Source of the DNA: Desulfobacterales bacterium
GTDB lineage: Bacteria; Desulfobacterota; Desulfobacteria; Desulfobacterales; SpSt-501
Length of the DNA: 64,000 nucleotides
Assembly (NCBI GenBank): GCA_030834695.1
Contig: JAUQXK010000114.1
Coordinates: 1-64,000 of the forward strand
Reading direction: 5' to 3'
Shown: piece by piece, positions 1-9,123 of the stretch
Layout: the number at the start of each line of letters is the position of its first letter
Numbering within the stretch: position 1 is the first letter of the stretch
Made by a program: the position numbers and the translations under genes
The notes under the pieces: generated by a model
Database searches by the model: none
Told to the model about the DNA's origin: nothing
The model's input: the letters and a program-made list of their open reading frames with translations, nothing else

Positions 1-420
1 GACAACCGTTTTCTCGATCCGGCGGGTGGCGTCGCGGGGCATCTCCCGCAGCCGTCGCCGCTGCGAAGCCCGCTCGCACGCCCGGAGGATGTGGACGTCG
101 ATCAGGTGGGGGGTGAACGGCTTGGTGAGAAAACCGGCGGCCAGATGTTTGAGTTCCTCGATCAGCCAGAGCTCGTCGGCCACCACCAGGACCTCGACGT
201 CCCGGAAGCGGCGTTTGATGCTGCGCACGAACACGTCGATATCCTGGTCCGGCAGGCGGCCCCCGGCCAGCACCACCGGGGGACAGCTCGCGGCAATGAT
301 GGCCAATGCCTCCGCAGCGTTGGCCGCGTAAAGGACCGGATAGCCGCACTCGGACACCAGGCGGCCGAGTCGCTTCAACCGGCCCTTACTTCCGCCGACG
401 ATCAGAATGGTCTTGGCCAT
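1..420 (-). CDS. Receiver-domain protein, partial, degenerate phosphorylation site
   Basis: The reading frame starts at ATG 418-420 and runs off the left edge of the window, so only the first 140 residues are visible. It reads MAKTILIVGGSKGR and continues as a CheY-like receiver fold, ending near the receiver's LTKPFTP motif followed by an Arg-rich helix. The usual acidic pair is replaced by GGS, and the phospho-acceptor Asp in the LxDxxLPD context is replaced (VVLAGGRLPDQD), so it probably cannot be phosphorylated in the normal way; the beta5 Lys is kept. It overlaps the end of the upstream kinase gene by 35 nt, which suggests translational coupling. The output domain, if any, lies outside the window. 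Confidence 0.75.
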   Translation of the reverse strand, partial: MAKTILIVGGSKGRLKRLGRLVSECGYPVLYAANAAEALAIIAASCPPVVLAGGRLPDQDIDVFVRSIKRRFRDVEVLVVADELWLIEELKHLAAGFLTKPFTPHLIDVHILRACERASQRRRLREMPRDATRRIEKTVV

Positions 421-2362
421 GGACGCTTTCATTGCAGGCGGCGGCCGGCGCGGGTTGGCGCGGCAGGCGAACGCAAAATCGGGAACCCTGGCCGAGGCTT
501 GACTCCACCACGATGTCGCCGCCGTGCTGGCGGATGATCTGGTCGGCGATAAAAAGGCCCAACCCGGTCCCCTTGATGCCCTTGGTTGAATAAAACACCG
601 TGAACAGTCGCTTGAGTTGCTCGGATGTCATTCCCATGCCGTTGTCCTCGACCGACATTCCGATGGCATCCGGGTTGCTCTCGCATTTCAACACCACCCG
701 ATGCTCGGTCTTCTCCCTCGAGTCAGCCACACAGGCGTCGACGGCATTTTCCAGAAAGTTAACCATCGCCGCCTTGAGCAGCCCGGCATCCGCGGTAAAC
801 GTGCCCGTGCCTTTTGCATCGTCACACTCCAGCCGGATGCCGAGGCGCTCGAAACGCGGTCGCACGGTTTCGATCACGTCGCTGGCAAATCGGTGGAGGT
901 CGATCAACGCGCAGTTCAGCTCGCGCTCCTTGGCGTAATAGAGGATGTCCAGGGTGATCTTGCGAATGCGTTCGGCCATGTGCTTGACCAGATCCAGCCC
1001 CTCATGAATCTCGTTTTCATCCCGCCGGAAGATGGCCTTGTCCAGGGTGTAGACTCCCGCATCCAGTCCCGAGAGCACGCCTTTGACACTGTGCGAAATC
1101 GAGGCGATCATCAATCCGAGAAAGGACAGGTTGCTCTTCAATGCCTGGATCTGAGAGATGTCGATGAAGATCAGGAGCACCTGGAGCAGCTTGCCCGCCG
1201 CCGAAAAAATCGGCGAGGTCCAGACCATCGTTTGATAACGACGCCCGCTGGCGGCCGGCAACGTCATTTCACCGTGATGGGGTTCGCCGTCATGGAAGGT
1301 CTTGCGCATGGGGGTGCTCTTCAATTTCTCCGGATCGATGTGAAAAACCTCCCGGAAGGCCACCCCGGTCTGATCCCCGAATTCGTCGATGAACCGGCGG
1401 TTGTTGGCCGTAAAATGCATCTCACGGTCCAGGACGGCCACATAACAGGGGACGGCATCAAACAACAGCTGATAGCGCTGCTGGGTGTTGCGCAGGTCCT
1501 CTTTCAACCGGCTGATGTCCTGCGTCCCGGCGGAGACTTCCATCACCAGCTTGACGGTCCCGTCATCGTTATAAATCGGTGCGGTGTGGACGATTACGGG
1601 CACCTTGGCGCCGCTGCGGTAGCGAACGGTTTCGCGCAGATCCAGGGCGTTTTCAGTCAGAAGGGTACGCCCCACCGGACAACGCTCCCGGCTGCAGGAC
1701 TCACCGTCGTAGATTTCCCAACCGGGATCTCCGATGCGCCGCCCGAGCAGGGTGCGATAGGCGCGGTTGGCGGCCACCACCCGGCATTTCCGGTCGTGGA
1801 TGGCGATAAAATAGGGAATTTCGTTGAAATAGCGGACGCCGCCTTCCACTTCGCGGGCAAGTTCGCCGATGAAGGTCGATACCTTGTCGAGTATCTGCTT
1901 GACGCTCAAGAACCGTTCGGTCTCGATGCGTTTGACGTAACGCCGCCGGATCCGGCGGGCGATATCCCGCTTTCCCTGCTGGAGCTGACGCCGGAGCTGG
2001 ACACGCTCCATCACGCCCCGCAGGAGCAGTTCCGCCTCGTCGCAGTGGACCGGTCGGCCCAGGAGACCCGATGCCAGCGGTTTGAGGCGGCGCGCCTGCA
2101 CGGCCAGGCTTCGCCGGGGGCACAATACGATGATTTCAAGCTCCCGCCGGGATTGCTTCAGGATGCGCAGCAACTCGCGGGTGTCCATGTCCGGCAGGTG
2201 ATGGGACGCAAGCAGCACGGCCGGGCTCAGTTTGGCGCAGACCTTAAGGGCCTCGGCCGCAGAGAGGACGATGCGCGCGTCGTATCCCAGATCAGTGAGA
2301 ACCGCCTGGATACGGATGGCGGATGCTTCCGAGCCGTCTGCAATGAGAAGAGGGGCTGTCAT
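386..2362 (-). CDS. PAS-containing sensor histidine kinase with degenerate N-terminal receiver
   Basis: About 658 residues from ATG 2360-2362, chosen because AGGAG lies about 12 nt upstream and the receiver fold begins there (MTAPLLIADGSE). Order: pseudo-receiver (~1-125) in which the phospho-Asp is Ser (VLLASHHLPDMD), a basic helical linker, a PAS domain with a Cys-containing segment (CSRERCPVG), a second PAS, a kinase dimerisation region with SISHSVKG as the likely H-box, then HATPase_c with the N-box NFLENAVDA, DNGMGM and GTGLGLF. No membrane segment was noticed, so it is probably cytoplasmic. It is co-transcribed with the partial receiver protein that follows it. An in-frame extension to 2587 is open but lacks domain content. 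Confidence 0.85.
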   Translation of the reverse strand: MTAPLLIADGSEASAIRIQAVLTDLGYDARIVLSAAEALKVCAKLSPAVLLASHHLPDMDTRELLRILKQSRRELEIIVLCPRRSLAVQARRLKPLASGLLGRPVHCDEAELLLRGVMERVQLRRQLQQGKRDIARRIRRRYVKRIETERFLSVKQILDKVSTFIGELAREVEGGVRYFNEIPYFIAIHDRKCRVVAANRAYRTLLGRRIGDPGWEIYDGESCSRERCPVGRTLLTENALDLRETVRYRSGAKVPVIVHTAPIYNDDGTVKLVMEVSAGTQDISRLKEDLRNTQQRYQLLFDAVPCYVAVLDREMHFTANNRRFIDEFGDQTGVAFREVFHIDPEKLKSTPMRKTFHDGEPHHGEMTLPAASGRRYQTMVWTSPIFSAAGKLLQVLLIFIDISQIQALKSNLSFLGLMIASISHSVKGVLSGLDAGVYTLDKAIFRRDENEIHEGLDLVKHMAERIRKITLDILYYAKERELNCALIDLHRFASDVIETVRPRFERLGIRLECDDAKGTGTFTADAGLLKAAMVNFLENAVDACVADSREKTEHRVVLKCESNPDAIGMSVEDNGMGMTSEQLKRLFTVFYSTKGIKGTGLGLFIADQIIRQHGGDIVVESSLGQGSRFCVRLPRQPAPAAACNESVHGQDHSDRRRK

Positions 2363-2682
2363 ACCACGGTTTGACTCCTGCCCGATGAGCATAGCGGAAC
2401 GCCGCGGCGGCGGGGCGGTTTTCGCTGCGGACGGTTTGAATTTAGAACGATAGCCGTACCGCCAGGGATGATCAAGAATTTTCTCAAGCAACCGCTCACT
2501 CGCCAGCTCGTTTCGGACGCCGCCCGGGTCGGCGAGCCGACGGGCAAGGTCTGAAGGCCGTGCCGTCGCTCTTGAACTTTTTTCCAAACTGTTTCATAAG
2601 TTGAAAAAACCTCCGCGCTGCGGGCTCGGATGGTTGCATGCTGCACGTATAGTCCCGGCCGGCCTCTCGAAGGAGTCTCCCC

Positions 2683-4113
2683 ATGAATATCGCCATCATT
2701 GGCTCCGACACCGAATGCATCCGCATCATCAACTTTTTCAAAACGCACACGTATAACGAAATCGCTCCCACGATCGTGGGATTTACCGATCCCGGCAGCG
2801 ATCCAGTTTGTCGGGAGGAAATCCATCGATCCGGCATCCCGCTGGTGGAGAAGTATGAAGATTTTTTTAAGCGCGATGACATCAATCTGATTCTGGACCT
2901 GACCGACAACCCGGAAATCTTCCGGGATATCATCACCCGCAAGAAGCCCGACGTCCGCGCCATGAACTACCAGACCAGCCGGCTCTTCCTGGACATGTAC
3001 CGGATCTACGACGATCATAAAGAGAGTGACCGGGGCTTTCTGCAGGCCAATTCGATCTACAAGATCGTCATGAACGATCTGATCAACGAGGACGTCCTGG
3101 TCATCGCTCCCAATCATCAGATCATGGACGCCAACGAAGCACTGCTCAAAAAAGCCGGGCTCAGCCGGGAGGAAATCATCGGGCGAAGCTGCTACGAAGT
3201 CACTCATCGCTACGGCTGCCCGTGCAGCGAGGAAAACTGCCCGTGCCCGCTGAAAGAGACCCTCACCAGCCTGAAGCCGTTCAGCACCACCCACGTCCAC
3301 CTGGACAAGGACAACACGGAGCGCCACGTCTCGATTTCCTGCTACCCGCTCACTGGACCCGACGGCATTATCGGTGCCATCGAAATATCCAAGGACATCA
3401 CCAAGGACATCCTGATGCAGCGCTCTCTCATGCAGCAGGAAAAGCTGGCGTCCATCGGTCGGCTGTCGGCCGGCGTCGCGCACGAGATCAACAATCCGCT
3501 CACCACGGTCCTGACCACCGCCATGCTCCTGCAGGAAGACACCGATCCGAAAGCGCCGCTTTACGGGGAGCTTGAAACCATCATCAAGGAAACCTTGCGC
3601 TGCCGGAGCATCGTAACCGCCTTGCTCGATTTCGCCCGCCAGAAATCACCCCAGATGAAACGATGCTCCATCAACGTCATCGTAGCCGAAACCGTAATGC
3701 TCACCCGCAAGCAATCGGCATTCAAGGACATCGAATTGAAAATTGATATCGACCAAAAAGTGCCGCCCCTCTTGATGGATGCCCAACAGATCACCCAGGC
3801 CCTTATCAATCTGATTCAAAACGCCATCGAATCGACCGAGTCGGGAGGCACCATCAGCGTACGCACCGAGCTGGGCGCCGGCAAAAAAAATGTCCGGATT
3901 TACGTCACGGACACGGGCGCCGGCATCCCGGCCGGGCTGCTGGAGCAGGTGTTCGAGCCCTTTTTTACGACAAAGGAATCCGGCACCGGCCTGGGTCTGG
4001 CGATCACGCACGGCATCATCGTGCAGCACGGCGGCGGCATCGAGGTCGCCAGCCTACCCAACCGGGGCACCTCCTTCACCATCACGCTTCCGATCGGCAA
4101 CGGAGCAGCATGA
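2683..4113 (+). CDS. Sensor histidine kinase with Rossmann-like N-terminus and Cys-rich PAS
   Basis: 476 residues; start ATG 2683 preceded by GAAGGAG. Residues ~1-115 look like a nucleotide-binding Rossmann fold (MNIAIIGSD at the N-terminus), unusual for a kinase. A PAS domain (~140-250) follows and contains the segment CPCSEENCPCPL, four cysteines that could bind a metal or respond to redox. Then come HisKA with H-box VAHEINNPLTT, HATPase_c with QNAIEST, DTGAGIP and GTGLGLAITHG. No transmembrane helices are evident. Its stop overlaps the start of the NtrC-type regulator (ATGA), so they form a cognate pair. The signal sensed is unknown; binding of a dinucleotide or CoA-type ligand by the N-terminal fold is inference. 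Confidence 0.87.
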   Translation: MNIAIIGSDTECIRIINFFKTHTYNEIAPTIVGFTDPGSDPVCREEIHRSGIPLVEKYEDFFKRDDINLILDLTDNPEIFRDIITRKKPDVRAMNYQTSRLFLDMYRIYDDHKESDRGFLQANSIYKIVMNDLINEDVLVIAPNHQIMDANEALLKKAGLSREEIIGRSCYEVTHRYGCPCSEENCPCPLKETLTSLKPFSTTHVHLDKDNTERHVSISCYPLTGPDGIIGAIEISKDITKDILMQRSLMQQEKLASIGRLSAGVAHEINNPLTTVLTTAMLLQEDTDPKAPLYGELETIIKETLRCRSIVTALLDFARQKSPQMKRCSINVIVAETVMLTRKQSAFKDIELKIDIDQKVPPLLMDAQQITQALINLIQNAIESTESGGTISVRTELGAGKKNVRIYVTDTGAGIPAGLLEQVFEPFFTTKESGTGLGLAITHGIIVQHGGGIEVASLPNRGTSFTITLPIGNGAA

Positions 4114-5558
4114 CGTCGGCCCCTCCGTCCAAGGTCCTGGTGGTGGATGACGAAATAAACATCTGCCGCTCGGTTGAAAAGATCCTGGTCAAGGTCGGCA
4201 TCCGCGTGCGCACGGCGCTGAACGGCCAGGAAGCGCTGAGCCTGCTGGCGGTCGAGACCTTTGATGCGGTGCTCACGGATTTGAAGATGAGCCGCCTCGG
4301 CGGGATGGAAGTATTGCGGCGGGTCAAGGAACTCAACCCGCGCATGCCGGTCATCGTGATGACCGGCTATGCCAGCGTGTCATCGGCCGTGGAGGTCATG
4401 AAACTCGGCGCCGTGGACTACCTGCCCAAGCCCTTTACCCCGGATGAAATCCGCGCAGTCGTCCGGCAGGCTCTCGCAATCGCGCAATCATCGAACAGCG
4501 ACCAGGCCCCGACAGCGGCCCCGCCTCCGCGCGCCACAGCACACCAGCTGGTCGGAGACAGCTACAAGATCCGTCAGGTGATTGCGATGGTTGCAAAAGT
4601 GGCCCCCACCGACTCCACCGTGCTCGTCGGCGGTGAGAGCGGCACCGGCAAGGAGCTCATTGCCCGGGCCATCCATGCCAACAGCCGGCGGCGGGACGAG
4701 GTTTTTTTTGCCGTCGACTGCGCCACGCTGAGTTCCAACCTGCTGGAAAGCGAGCTCTTCGGGCATACCCGGGGCGCCTTCACCGGAGCCGAAAAGGACA
4801 AGGCCGGCATCTTTCAGCTGGCCGACCATGGAACCGTGTTCCTGGATGAAATCGGCAACATCAGCCCTGGCGTCCAGAGCAAACTGCTGCGTTTCCTGGA
4901 AACGCGCGAATTCTGGCCGGTGGGTGCCGCGGCTCCCCGCCAGGTGGATGTACGTCTCATTTTTGCCACGAATAAAAATCTGGAAAACCTGGTGACGGCC
5001 GGCGCGTTTCGGGAAGACTTCTACTACCGCATTTTCGTCTATCCCATCCTGCTGCCGCCGCTGAGGGAGCGGAAGACCGATATCCTGCCGATTGCGGAGC
5101 ACTTCCTGCGCCACTACAGCCGCCGGATGAACAAGATGATTGGGGGGATAGACCCGGATGTCGTCCACCGGCTGGAGGACTATGACTGGCCCGGCAATGT
5201 TCGCCAGCTGCGCAACGTGATCGAACGGGCGGTGATTCTTTGCGAGGGGGGCCGGCTGACGGCCGAAGATCTCGACCTGCCCGAGACGACCACTTCCGAT
5301 AAGGAAGTCGAGCATCCTCCACTCCGCACCAAGGATGATCTGAAACAGCTGAAAAAAGCGATTCGCCGCACATCCGTAAACGAAGTGGAGAAAAGTTTTC
5401 TGCTGCAAGCCCTTGCCCAGAATGATTGGAATGTCACGCGTGCTGCAAAGGCTACGGGCCTGCAGCGAACCAATTTTCAGAATCTGCTGAGAAAGCACGG
5501 GATCAGCGCCAAGCGCCCTCCGAACCCCACCCATTCGCAATCTGAAACGGATAAATGA
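4110..5558 (+). CDS. NtrC-family sigma-54-dependent response regulator
   Basis: 482 residues in three parts. The receiver (1-125) has the acidic pair in VLVVDDE and the phospho-Asp in AVLTDLKMS. The AAA+ activator domain (~150-385) has Walker A GESGTGKE, the sigma-54-contact loop GAFTGA and the arginine-finger region. The C-terminal Fis-type helix-turn-helix reads LLQALAQNDWNVTRAAKATG. It overlaps the upstream kinase gene by 4 nt. A sigma-54-type promoter sits about 420 nt downstream before the dual-receiver gene, making that gene the most obvious local target; this link is inference. Confidence 0.93.
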   Translation: MTSAPPSKVLVVDDEINICRSVEKILVKVGIRVRTALNGQEALSLLAVETFDAVLTDLKMSRLGGMEVLRRVKELNPRMPVIVMTGYASVSSAVEVMKLGAVDYLPKPFTPDEIRAVVRQALAIAQSSNSDQAPTAAPPPRATAHQLVGDSYKIRQVIAMVAKVAPTDSTVLVGGESGTGKELIARAIHANSRRRDEVFFAVDCATLSSNLLESELFGHTRGAFTGAEKDKAGIFQLADHGTVFLDEIGNISPGVQSKLLRFLETREFWPVGAAAPRQVDVRLIFATNKNLENLVTAGAFREDFYYRIFVYPILLPPLRERKTDILPIAEHFLRHYSRRMNKMIGGIDPDVVHRLEDYDWPGNVRQLRNVIERAVILCEGGRLTAEDLDLPETTTSDKEVEHPPLRTKDDLKQLKKAIRRTSVNEVEKSFLLQALAQNDWNVTRAAKATGLQRTNFQNLLRKHGISAKRPPNPTHSQSETDK

Positions 5559-5811
5559 TCCGGGCGGGTGCGTTGCCGCCGAAAAAAAATACAGCGTATA
5601 ATTTTTTTATACACCAACCTATTGCCCGTTTCGGTCCCGCCGAGGCCAATCAGGGCTAAACGAGTTTTCTTTCAATCACAGTGTTTTTAACCGGTCTTTC
5701 GCCGGTCGTAGGCCGGCCCCGGCCGGATCTCTTCTTTCGGATCTCGTGTATAAAAAAAATATACATCATCCACCACCCACCCGCCGCATTTTTCTAACTA
5801 TTTAAAATTTT

Positions 5812-5944
5812 GATGGCTTCGTAAAAAGTCGCCAAGTATGTTTTTCTGTCATTCCGGCGAAAGCCGTAATCCATTATTTTTAAGCGGTTGCAGAATTCCT
5901 GGGCTCCGGCCTGCGCCGGAGCGACGACTTTTTACAAGTTCATC
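5812..5944. repeat. REP/MITE-like palindromic element
   Basis: The intergenic region after the NtrC gene contains an element whose ends are inverted repeats: GTAAAAAGTCG at 5821-5831 and its exact complement at 5925-5935, with looser matching outside (GATGGCTTC versus AAGTTCATC). The interior contains TGTCATTCCGGCGAAAGCC, a phrase that recurs in near-identical form at 63902-63921. There is no coding capacity. The rest of 5559-6047 is AT-rich with runs of T and A and holds no gene. Confidence 0.7.
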
Positions 5945-5975
5945 AAGATTTACCTGATTTCGGATTATAACGGCG

Positions 5976-5990
5976 TGGCACAGCTTCTGC
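5976..5990 (+). promoter_or_regulatory. Sigma-54 (-24/-12) promoter
   Basis: TGGCACAGCTTCTGC matches the TGGCAC-N5-TTGC consensus except for one T, with the GG and GC elements 10 nt apart. It lies 57 nt before the start codon of the dual-receiver gene and downstream of a sigma-54 activator gene. Confidence 0.75.
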
Positions 5991-6047
5991 TTAACGGTTT
6001 CCAACAAAACGAAAAACGCATATCAAACCCGAAAAGGAGAAGCGCAT

Positions 6048-7703
6048 ATGGCACCGGTCAAAATCCTAGTGGTCGACGATGAGGCCAACATTTGTCAGAA
6101 CGTGAAAAAAATCCTCTCGAAGAAAAACTATGACGTCACGACAGCATTAAATGCTGATGAAGCCCTCGAAAAGCTGGCCAAGGATTCCTATGCCTTGCTG
6201 ATCTCCGACATTATCATGCCCGGCAAGAACGGCCTGGAGCTTCTCAAAATGGTCAAGAATCAATGGCCGCTCACCAAAGCCATGATCATGACAGCCTTTG
6301 CCTCAACCGACACGGCGATGAAGTCCATCCGCCTGGGCGCTCTGGATTACATTCCCAAGCCTTTCACGCCGCAGGAGCTGCGCACAAAGGTCGGCCAGGC
6401 CCTGTCCGGAAAGCTTTCGGAAGCGCGCACGAGTGCTGCTGAAAAAGAACTGATCGACGTGATCGACCTCGACGCACCCTTCGAAGCCAAGGAGGTGGAG
6501 CAGGCGACCGATGAAAACTACGTCAAAATGCTGGGACGCTCCGACATGCCGGTGGTGGAGGTAAAGCTTCCCTCGACGCTGCCCAATTACTGCGCCGTCG
6601 GAACGATGGTCTGCGACATCTTCAAGAAGCTCGGTGCCACGTGCAAGGCCGGAACCAAAAGCGGCGAGTGCCCTCAGAAAAAGGCCAAAAAAACCGCTGC
6701 CAAGCCCGATGGAGCCGACGTGCGGCGACTGGTGGGAATCGACCAACCTTTCACTTACGATGAAGTCGTCTCGGTCACCGGGCCGGAATATGTTCATCAG
6801 CTCGGACGTGAGGGCGTCGCCTATCTGCCCTATGAAGAGCTGAAGAAGAATATGGCCGCCCGCCTTAAAGGCGATTCCGCCCGCATCGATGTGGACATCC
6901 CCTTTGACCGCCGCGAGGTGGAAAAGGCGGTGGGGACGGAGTACGCCGTCAGCCTGTCCCGGTCGGACGTGCCGGTGGTCGAGGTGAAAGTGCCCGACTC
7001 CATGCCCCATTATTGCCAGGTAGGGCAGATGGTCTGCGACATCTTCAAAAAACTGGGCGCCACATGCAAGGCCGGCACTAAAAGCGGCGAATGTCCGCAA
7101 CTCAAGGCTAAAAAGGCCAAGCCTGCAGCTGCGCCGACCGCAGACCAACGCCGATGGCTCGGACCGGACCTGCCATTTGACGCGGAAGAGGTCGCCGCCG
7201 CCGCCGGGCCGGATTATGCAAAGAACCTGTATATGGAAGACCGGGTGGTGATGCCCTACGAAGAGCTCAAAAAAACCATGACGGCCCGCCTGAAGCCCCA
7301 GGCTGCCGTCCGTGAAGGCCTGCAACCCCAGGCCGACCAGCAGCGCGTCTTGGTCATCGACGACGAAGTGGCCGTCAACAACAACATCCGCAAGATTCTG
7401 GCCAAAAAGGGCTTTGAAATTGAACAGGCGACCAGCAAAGCCGATGCCGAGCAAAAGCTTACGGTCGGAACTTATGGGCTGGTGATTCTCGATCTCAAGA
7501 TGCCCGGCGTCAAGGGGTTGGAACTCCTGGCGGCGATTCGCGAGCGCCAGCCGTCCGCCCGGGTCGTTATCGTCACCGGATACGCCAGTATCGAAACAGC
7601 GGTTGAAGGTGCCAGAATGGGGGCGGTCGGATATGTCCCCAAACCGTTCACCCCTGCCGAATTGCGCAACGCTGCTGACAAAGCGTTCCGTCTGGCGGCC
7701 TGA
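6048..7703 (+). CDS. Dual-receiver protein with two tandem four-cysteine modules
   Basis: 551 residues, start ATG 6048 after AAAGGAGAAG. The N-terminal receiver (1-~125) has D10/D11, phospho-Asp D54 (LLISDIIMPG) and the YIPKPFTP end. The C-terminal receiver (~430-551) has VLVIDDE, LVILDLKMPG and YVPKPFTP. Between them lie two copies of a ~141-residue module. Each copy has a conserved segment with Cys spacing C-x6-C-x9-C-x8-C (C182, C189, C199, C208 and C323, C330, C340, C349), followed by a segment ending in PYEELKK. I do not recognise the module; four spaced cysteines suggest metal or Fe-S binding or thiol redox chemistry. There is no DNA-binding or catalytic output domain. A sigma-54 promoter precedes the gene and a strong terminator follows, so it is monocistronic. 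Confidence 0.85.
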   Translation: MAPVKILVVDDEANICQNVKKILSKKNYDVTTALNADEALEKLAKDSYALLISDIIMPGKNGLELLKMVKNQWPLTKAMIMTAFASTDTAMKSIRLGALDYIPKPFTPQELRTKVGQALSGKLSEARTSAAEKELIDVIDLDAPFEAKEVEQATDENYVKMLGRSDMPVVEVKLPSTLPNYCAVGTMVCDIFKKLGATCKAGTKSGECPQKKAKKTAAKPDGADVRRLVGIDQPFTYDEVVSVTGPEYVHQLGREGVAYLPYEELKKNMAARLKGDSARIDVDIPFDRREVEKAVGTEYAVSLSRSDVPVVEVKVPDSMPHYCQVGQMVCDIFKKLGATCKAGTKSGECPQLKAKKAKPAAAPTADQRRWLGPDLPFDAEEVAAAAGPDYAKNLYMEDRVVMPYEELKKTMTARLKPQAAVREGLQPQADQQRVLVIDDEVAVNNNIRKILAKKGFEIEQATSKADAEQKLTVGTYGLVILDLKMPGVKGLELLAAIRERQPSARVVIVTGYASIETAVEGARMGAVGYVPKPFTPAELRNAADKAFRLAA

Positions 7704-7733
7704 TAAAATACCCAAAGCCCCCCTCACTGCCCC

Positions 7734-7769
7734 CCGGAAGCGGCACAAGCCGCTTCCGGAATATTTTTT
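7734..7769 (+). terminator. Rho-independent terminator
   Basis: A perfect 11-bp stem (CCGGAAGCGGC with its complement) and 4-nt loop are followed by AATATTTTTT, 30 nt after the dual-receiver stop codon. Confidence 0.88.
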
Positions 7770-7929
7770 GATACGATCGAACCCCCGCCCTTCTCAACCT
7801 GCCCTCCATGAAACGGCTGGCATCGGCCGGCTTGACGCAGCGACGCGCCGCCTTTAACGTTTCAAAATTACGCCATATTCGTATTTTTTTGGCTATGCGG
7901 CAAAACCTCCTGCAATTAGCCGAATTGAC

Positions 7930-7958
7930 TTGACAATCGAATTTGATGAGAGTAACCT
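7930..7958 (+). promoter_or_regulatory. Candidate sigma-70 promoter of the Hdr/Flox locus
   Basis: TTGACA at 7930-7935 and TAACCT at 7953-7958, separated by 17 nt, lie ~100 nt before the first gene of the electron-transfer locus. The -35 is perfect and the -10 is weak. Confidence 0.5.
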
Positions 7959-8061
7959 GCTCTCTTCGTGCAATAAATCCGGATTTGCTGTGTTCCTCCC
8001 GCGCTGGGCACGCGAGTCCTAAATCAACCCGTTGACCAACGCACACGAGGAGGTTCAACGC

Positions 8062-8448
8062 ATGAGTCAAAGCGTGATTGGATCGGTCATGGTGGTCGGA
8101 GGGGGGATCGCCGGAATGCAGGCGGCCCTGGATCTGGCCAACTCCGGCTACTACGTCTACCTACTTGAAAAATCGCCGTCCATCGGCGGGGTCATGTCTC
8201 AATTGGACAAGACCTTCCCCACCAACGACTGCGCCATGTGAATCATCTCGCCCAAACTGGTCGAGGTCGGCCGGCACATGAACATCGAGTTGATCACTTA
8301 CGCAGACTTGGAATCCGTTGAGGGGTCACCGGGCAATTTCAAGGTCAAAGTCAAGAAACGCGCTCGCAGCATCATCCAGGATCGCTGCACCGGCTGCGGT
8401 GCCTGCGTCGAAAACTGCCCGGTACGATTTGAAGCCCACGCCTCTTAA
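8062..8448 (+). CDS. hdrA: HdrA N-terminal fragment with selenocysteine (UGA at 8239-8241)
   Basis: Start ATG 8062, with GAGGAGG upstream. The frame encodes the first ~128 residues of an HdrA flavoprotein: the FAD-binding VMVVGGGIAGM motif, then GGVMSQLDKTFPTNDCAM, an in-frame UGA, IISPKLVEVGRH and a [4Fe-4S] motif CTGCGACVENCP. It stops at TAA 8446-8448. HdrA homologues have Cys or Sec at the UGA position, and a SECIS-like hairpin lies 15 nt after the UGA, so readthrough as selenocysteine is the best reading. Full HdrA is several times longer. The missing continuation (PYAQAVPNTPAID onward) is found inside the large HdrA fusion at 10996-14253. It is therefore either a split subunit acting in trans or a remnant; 8449-8603 shows no further HdrA similarity. 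Confidence 0.75.
8257..8274 (+). promoter_or_regulatory. Bacterial SECIS-like hairpin
   Basis: CTGGTCG-AGGT-CGGCCGG folds as a 7-bp stem (two G-U pairs) with an AGGU loop, starting 15 nt after the UGA at 8239-8241. Position and G/U-containing loop fit the bacterial SelB-recognised element; this is not experimentally supported here. Confidence 0.6.
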
Positions 8449-8603
8449 ATGATACGGGTTAACGCAAAAACATTGTTTTTTCACGGCTCTGGATTCCCGC
8501 AAGGGATCCCTCTCCGCCTCCATCCGACGCAACAGCCTTCATGCCTTCAAATTAAGCCTTCGCCTGTCGGCCCGGTCACTACTTTGCCAAAGGAAACGAA
8601 CGC

Positions 8604-9086
8604 ATGCGATCGAAAATAGACATCGATTGGAAGCAAATCGACGAGATCATCCTTCGTTACGAAAATGACAAAGAAGCCCTGCTGATGATCATGCAGGACA
8701 TCAGCGACATCTATAATTTCGTCCCTCCTGAAATCGTCCCCGTGCTGGCGGAAAAGCTGGGGGTCCGCAAAAGCCACATTTTCAGCGTGGCTACTTTTTA
8801 CAAAACCATCAGTCTGGTTCCTCGCGGTAAATTTATCGTTCATGTCTGCACCGGTACCGCCTGCCATGTGCGGGGGGCTGAAAAAGTGATGGATGCTCTC
8901 AAGGCCGACTTCAAAACCCAAGAAGGCGGGACAACAACGGATGGGCTGTTCACATTGGAAGGGGTGCGTTGCATCGGGTGCTGCGCCTCCGGGCCGGTCA
9001 TGACAGTCAACAAGGAAACCCACGGCGGTTTGGACCGTTCATCCGCCCTTAAAGTCATCGAAAACTACCGGAATATTTCGTCCTAG
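8604..9086 (+). CDS. NuoE/HndA-like [2Fe-2S] thioredoxin-fold subunit
   Basis: 160 residues, start ATG 8604 after AAAGGAAA. This is the 24-kDa-type subunit: an N-terminal helical region and a thioredoxin-like domain with the [2Fe-2S] ligands in CTGTACHV and CIGCCASGP. In NADH-linked complexes it passes electrons from the NuoF flavin site. It sits directly before a NuoF-like gene and a NuoG-HdrA fusion, so it belongs to the NADH-oxidising arm of an HdrA complex rather than to respiratory complex I. Confidence 0.93.
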   Translation: MRSKIDIDWKQIDEIILRYENDKEALLMIMQDISDIYNFVPPEIVPVLAEKLGVRKSHIFSVATFYKTISLVPRGKFIVHVCTGTACHVRGAEKVMDALKADFKTQEGGTTTDGLFTLEGVRCIGCCASGPVMTVNKETHGGLDRSSALKVIENYRNISS

Positions 9087-9123
9087 GCGGTTCGGGCGCG
9101 GAGCACGGAGGTTACTCTCGGCC

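Noticed and set aside
617-2374. 585-aa plus-strand open frame
   Set aside because: Exact antisense shadow of the histidine kinase; no recognisable domain and no ribosome-binding site.
8239-8241. Reading the UGA as a simple stop or nonsense mutation
   Set aside because: The frame continues with conserved HdrA sequence to a [4Fe-4S] motif, and a hairpin of SECIS geometry follows; a plain stop is less likely, though not excluded.
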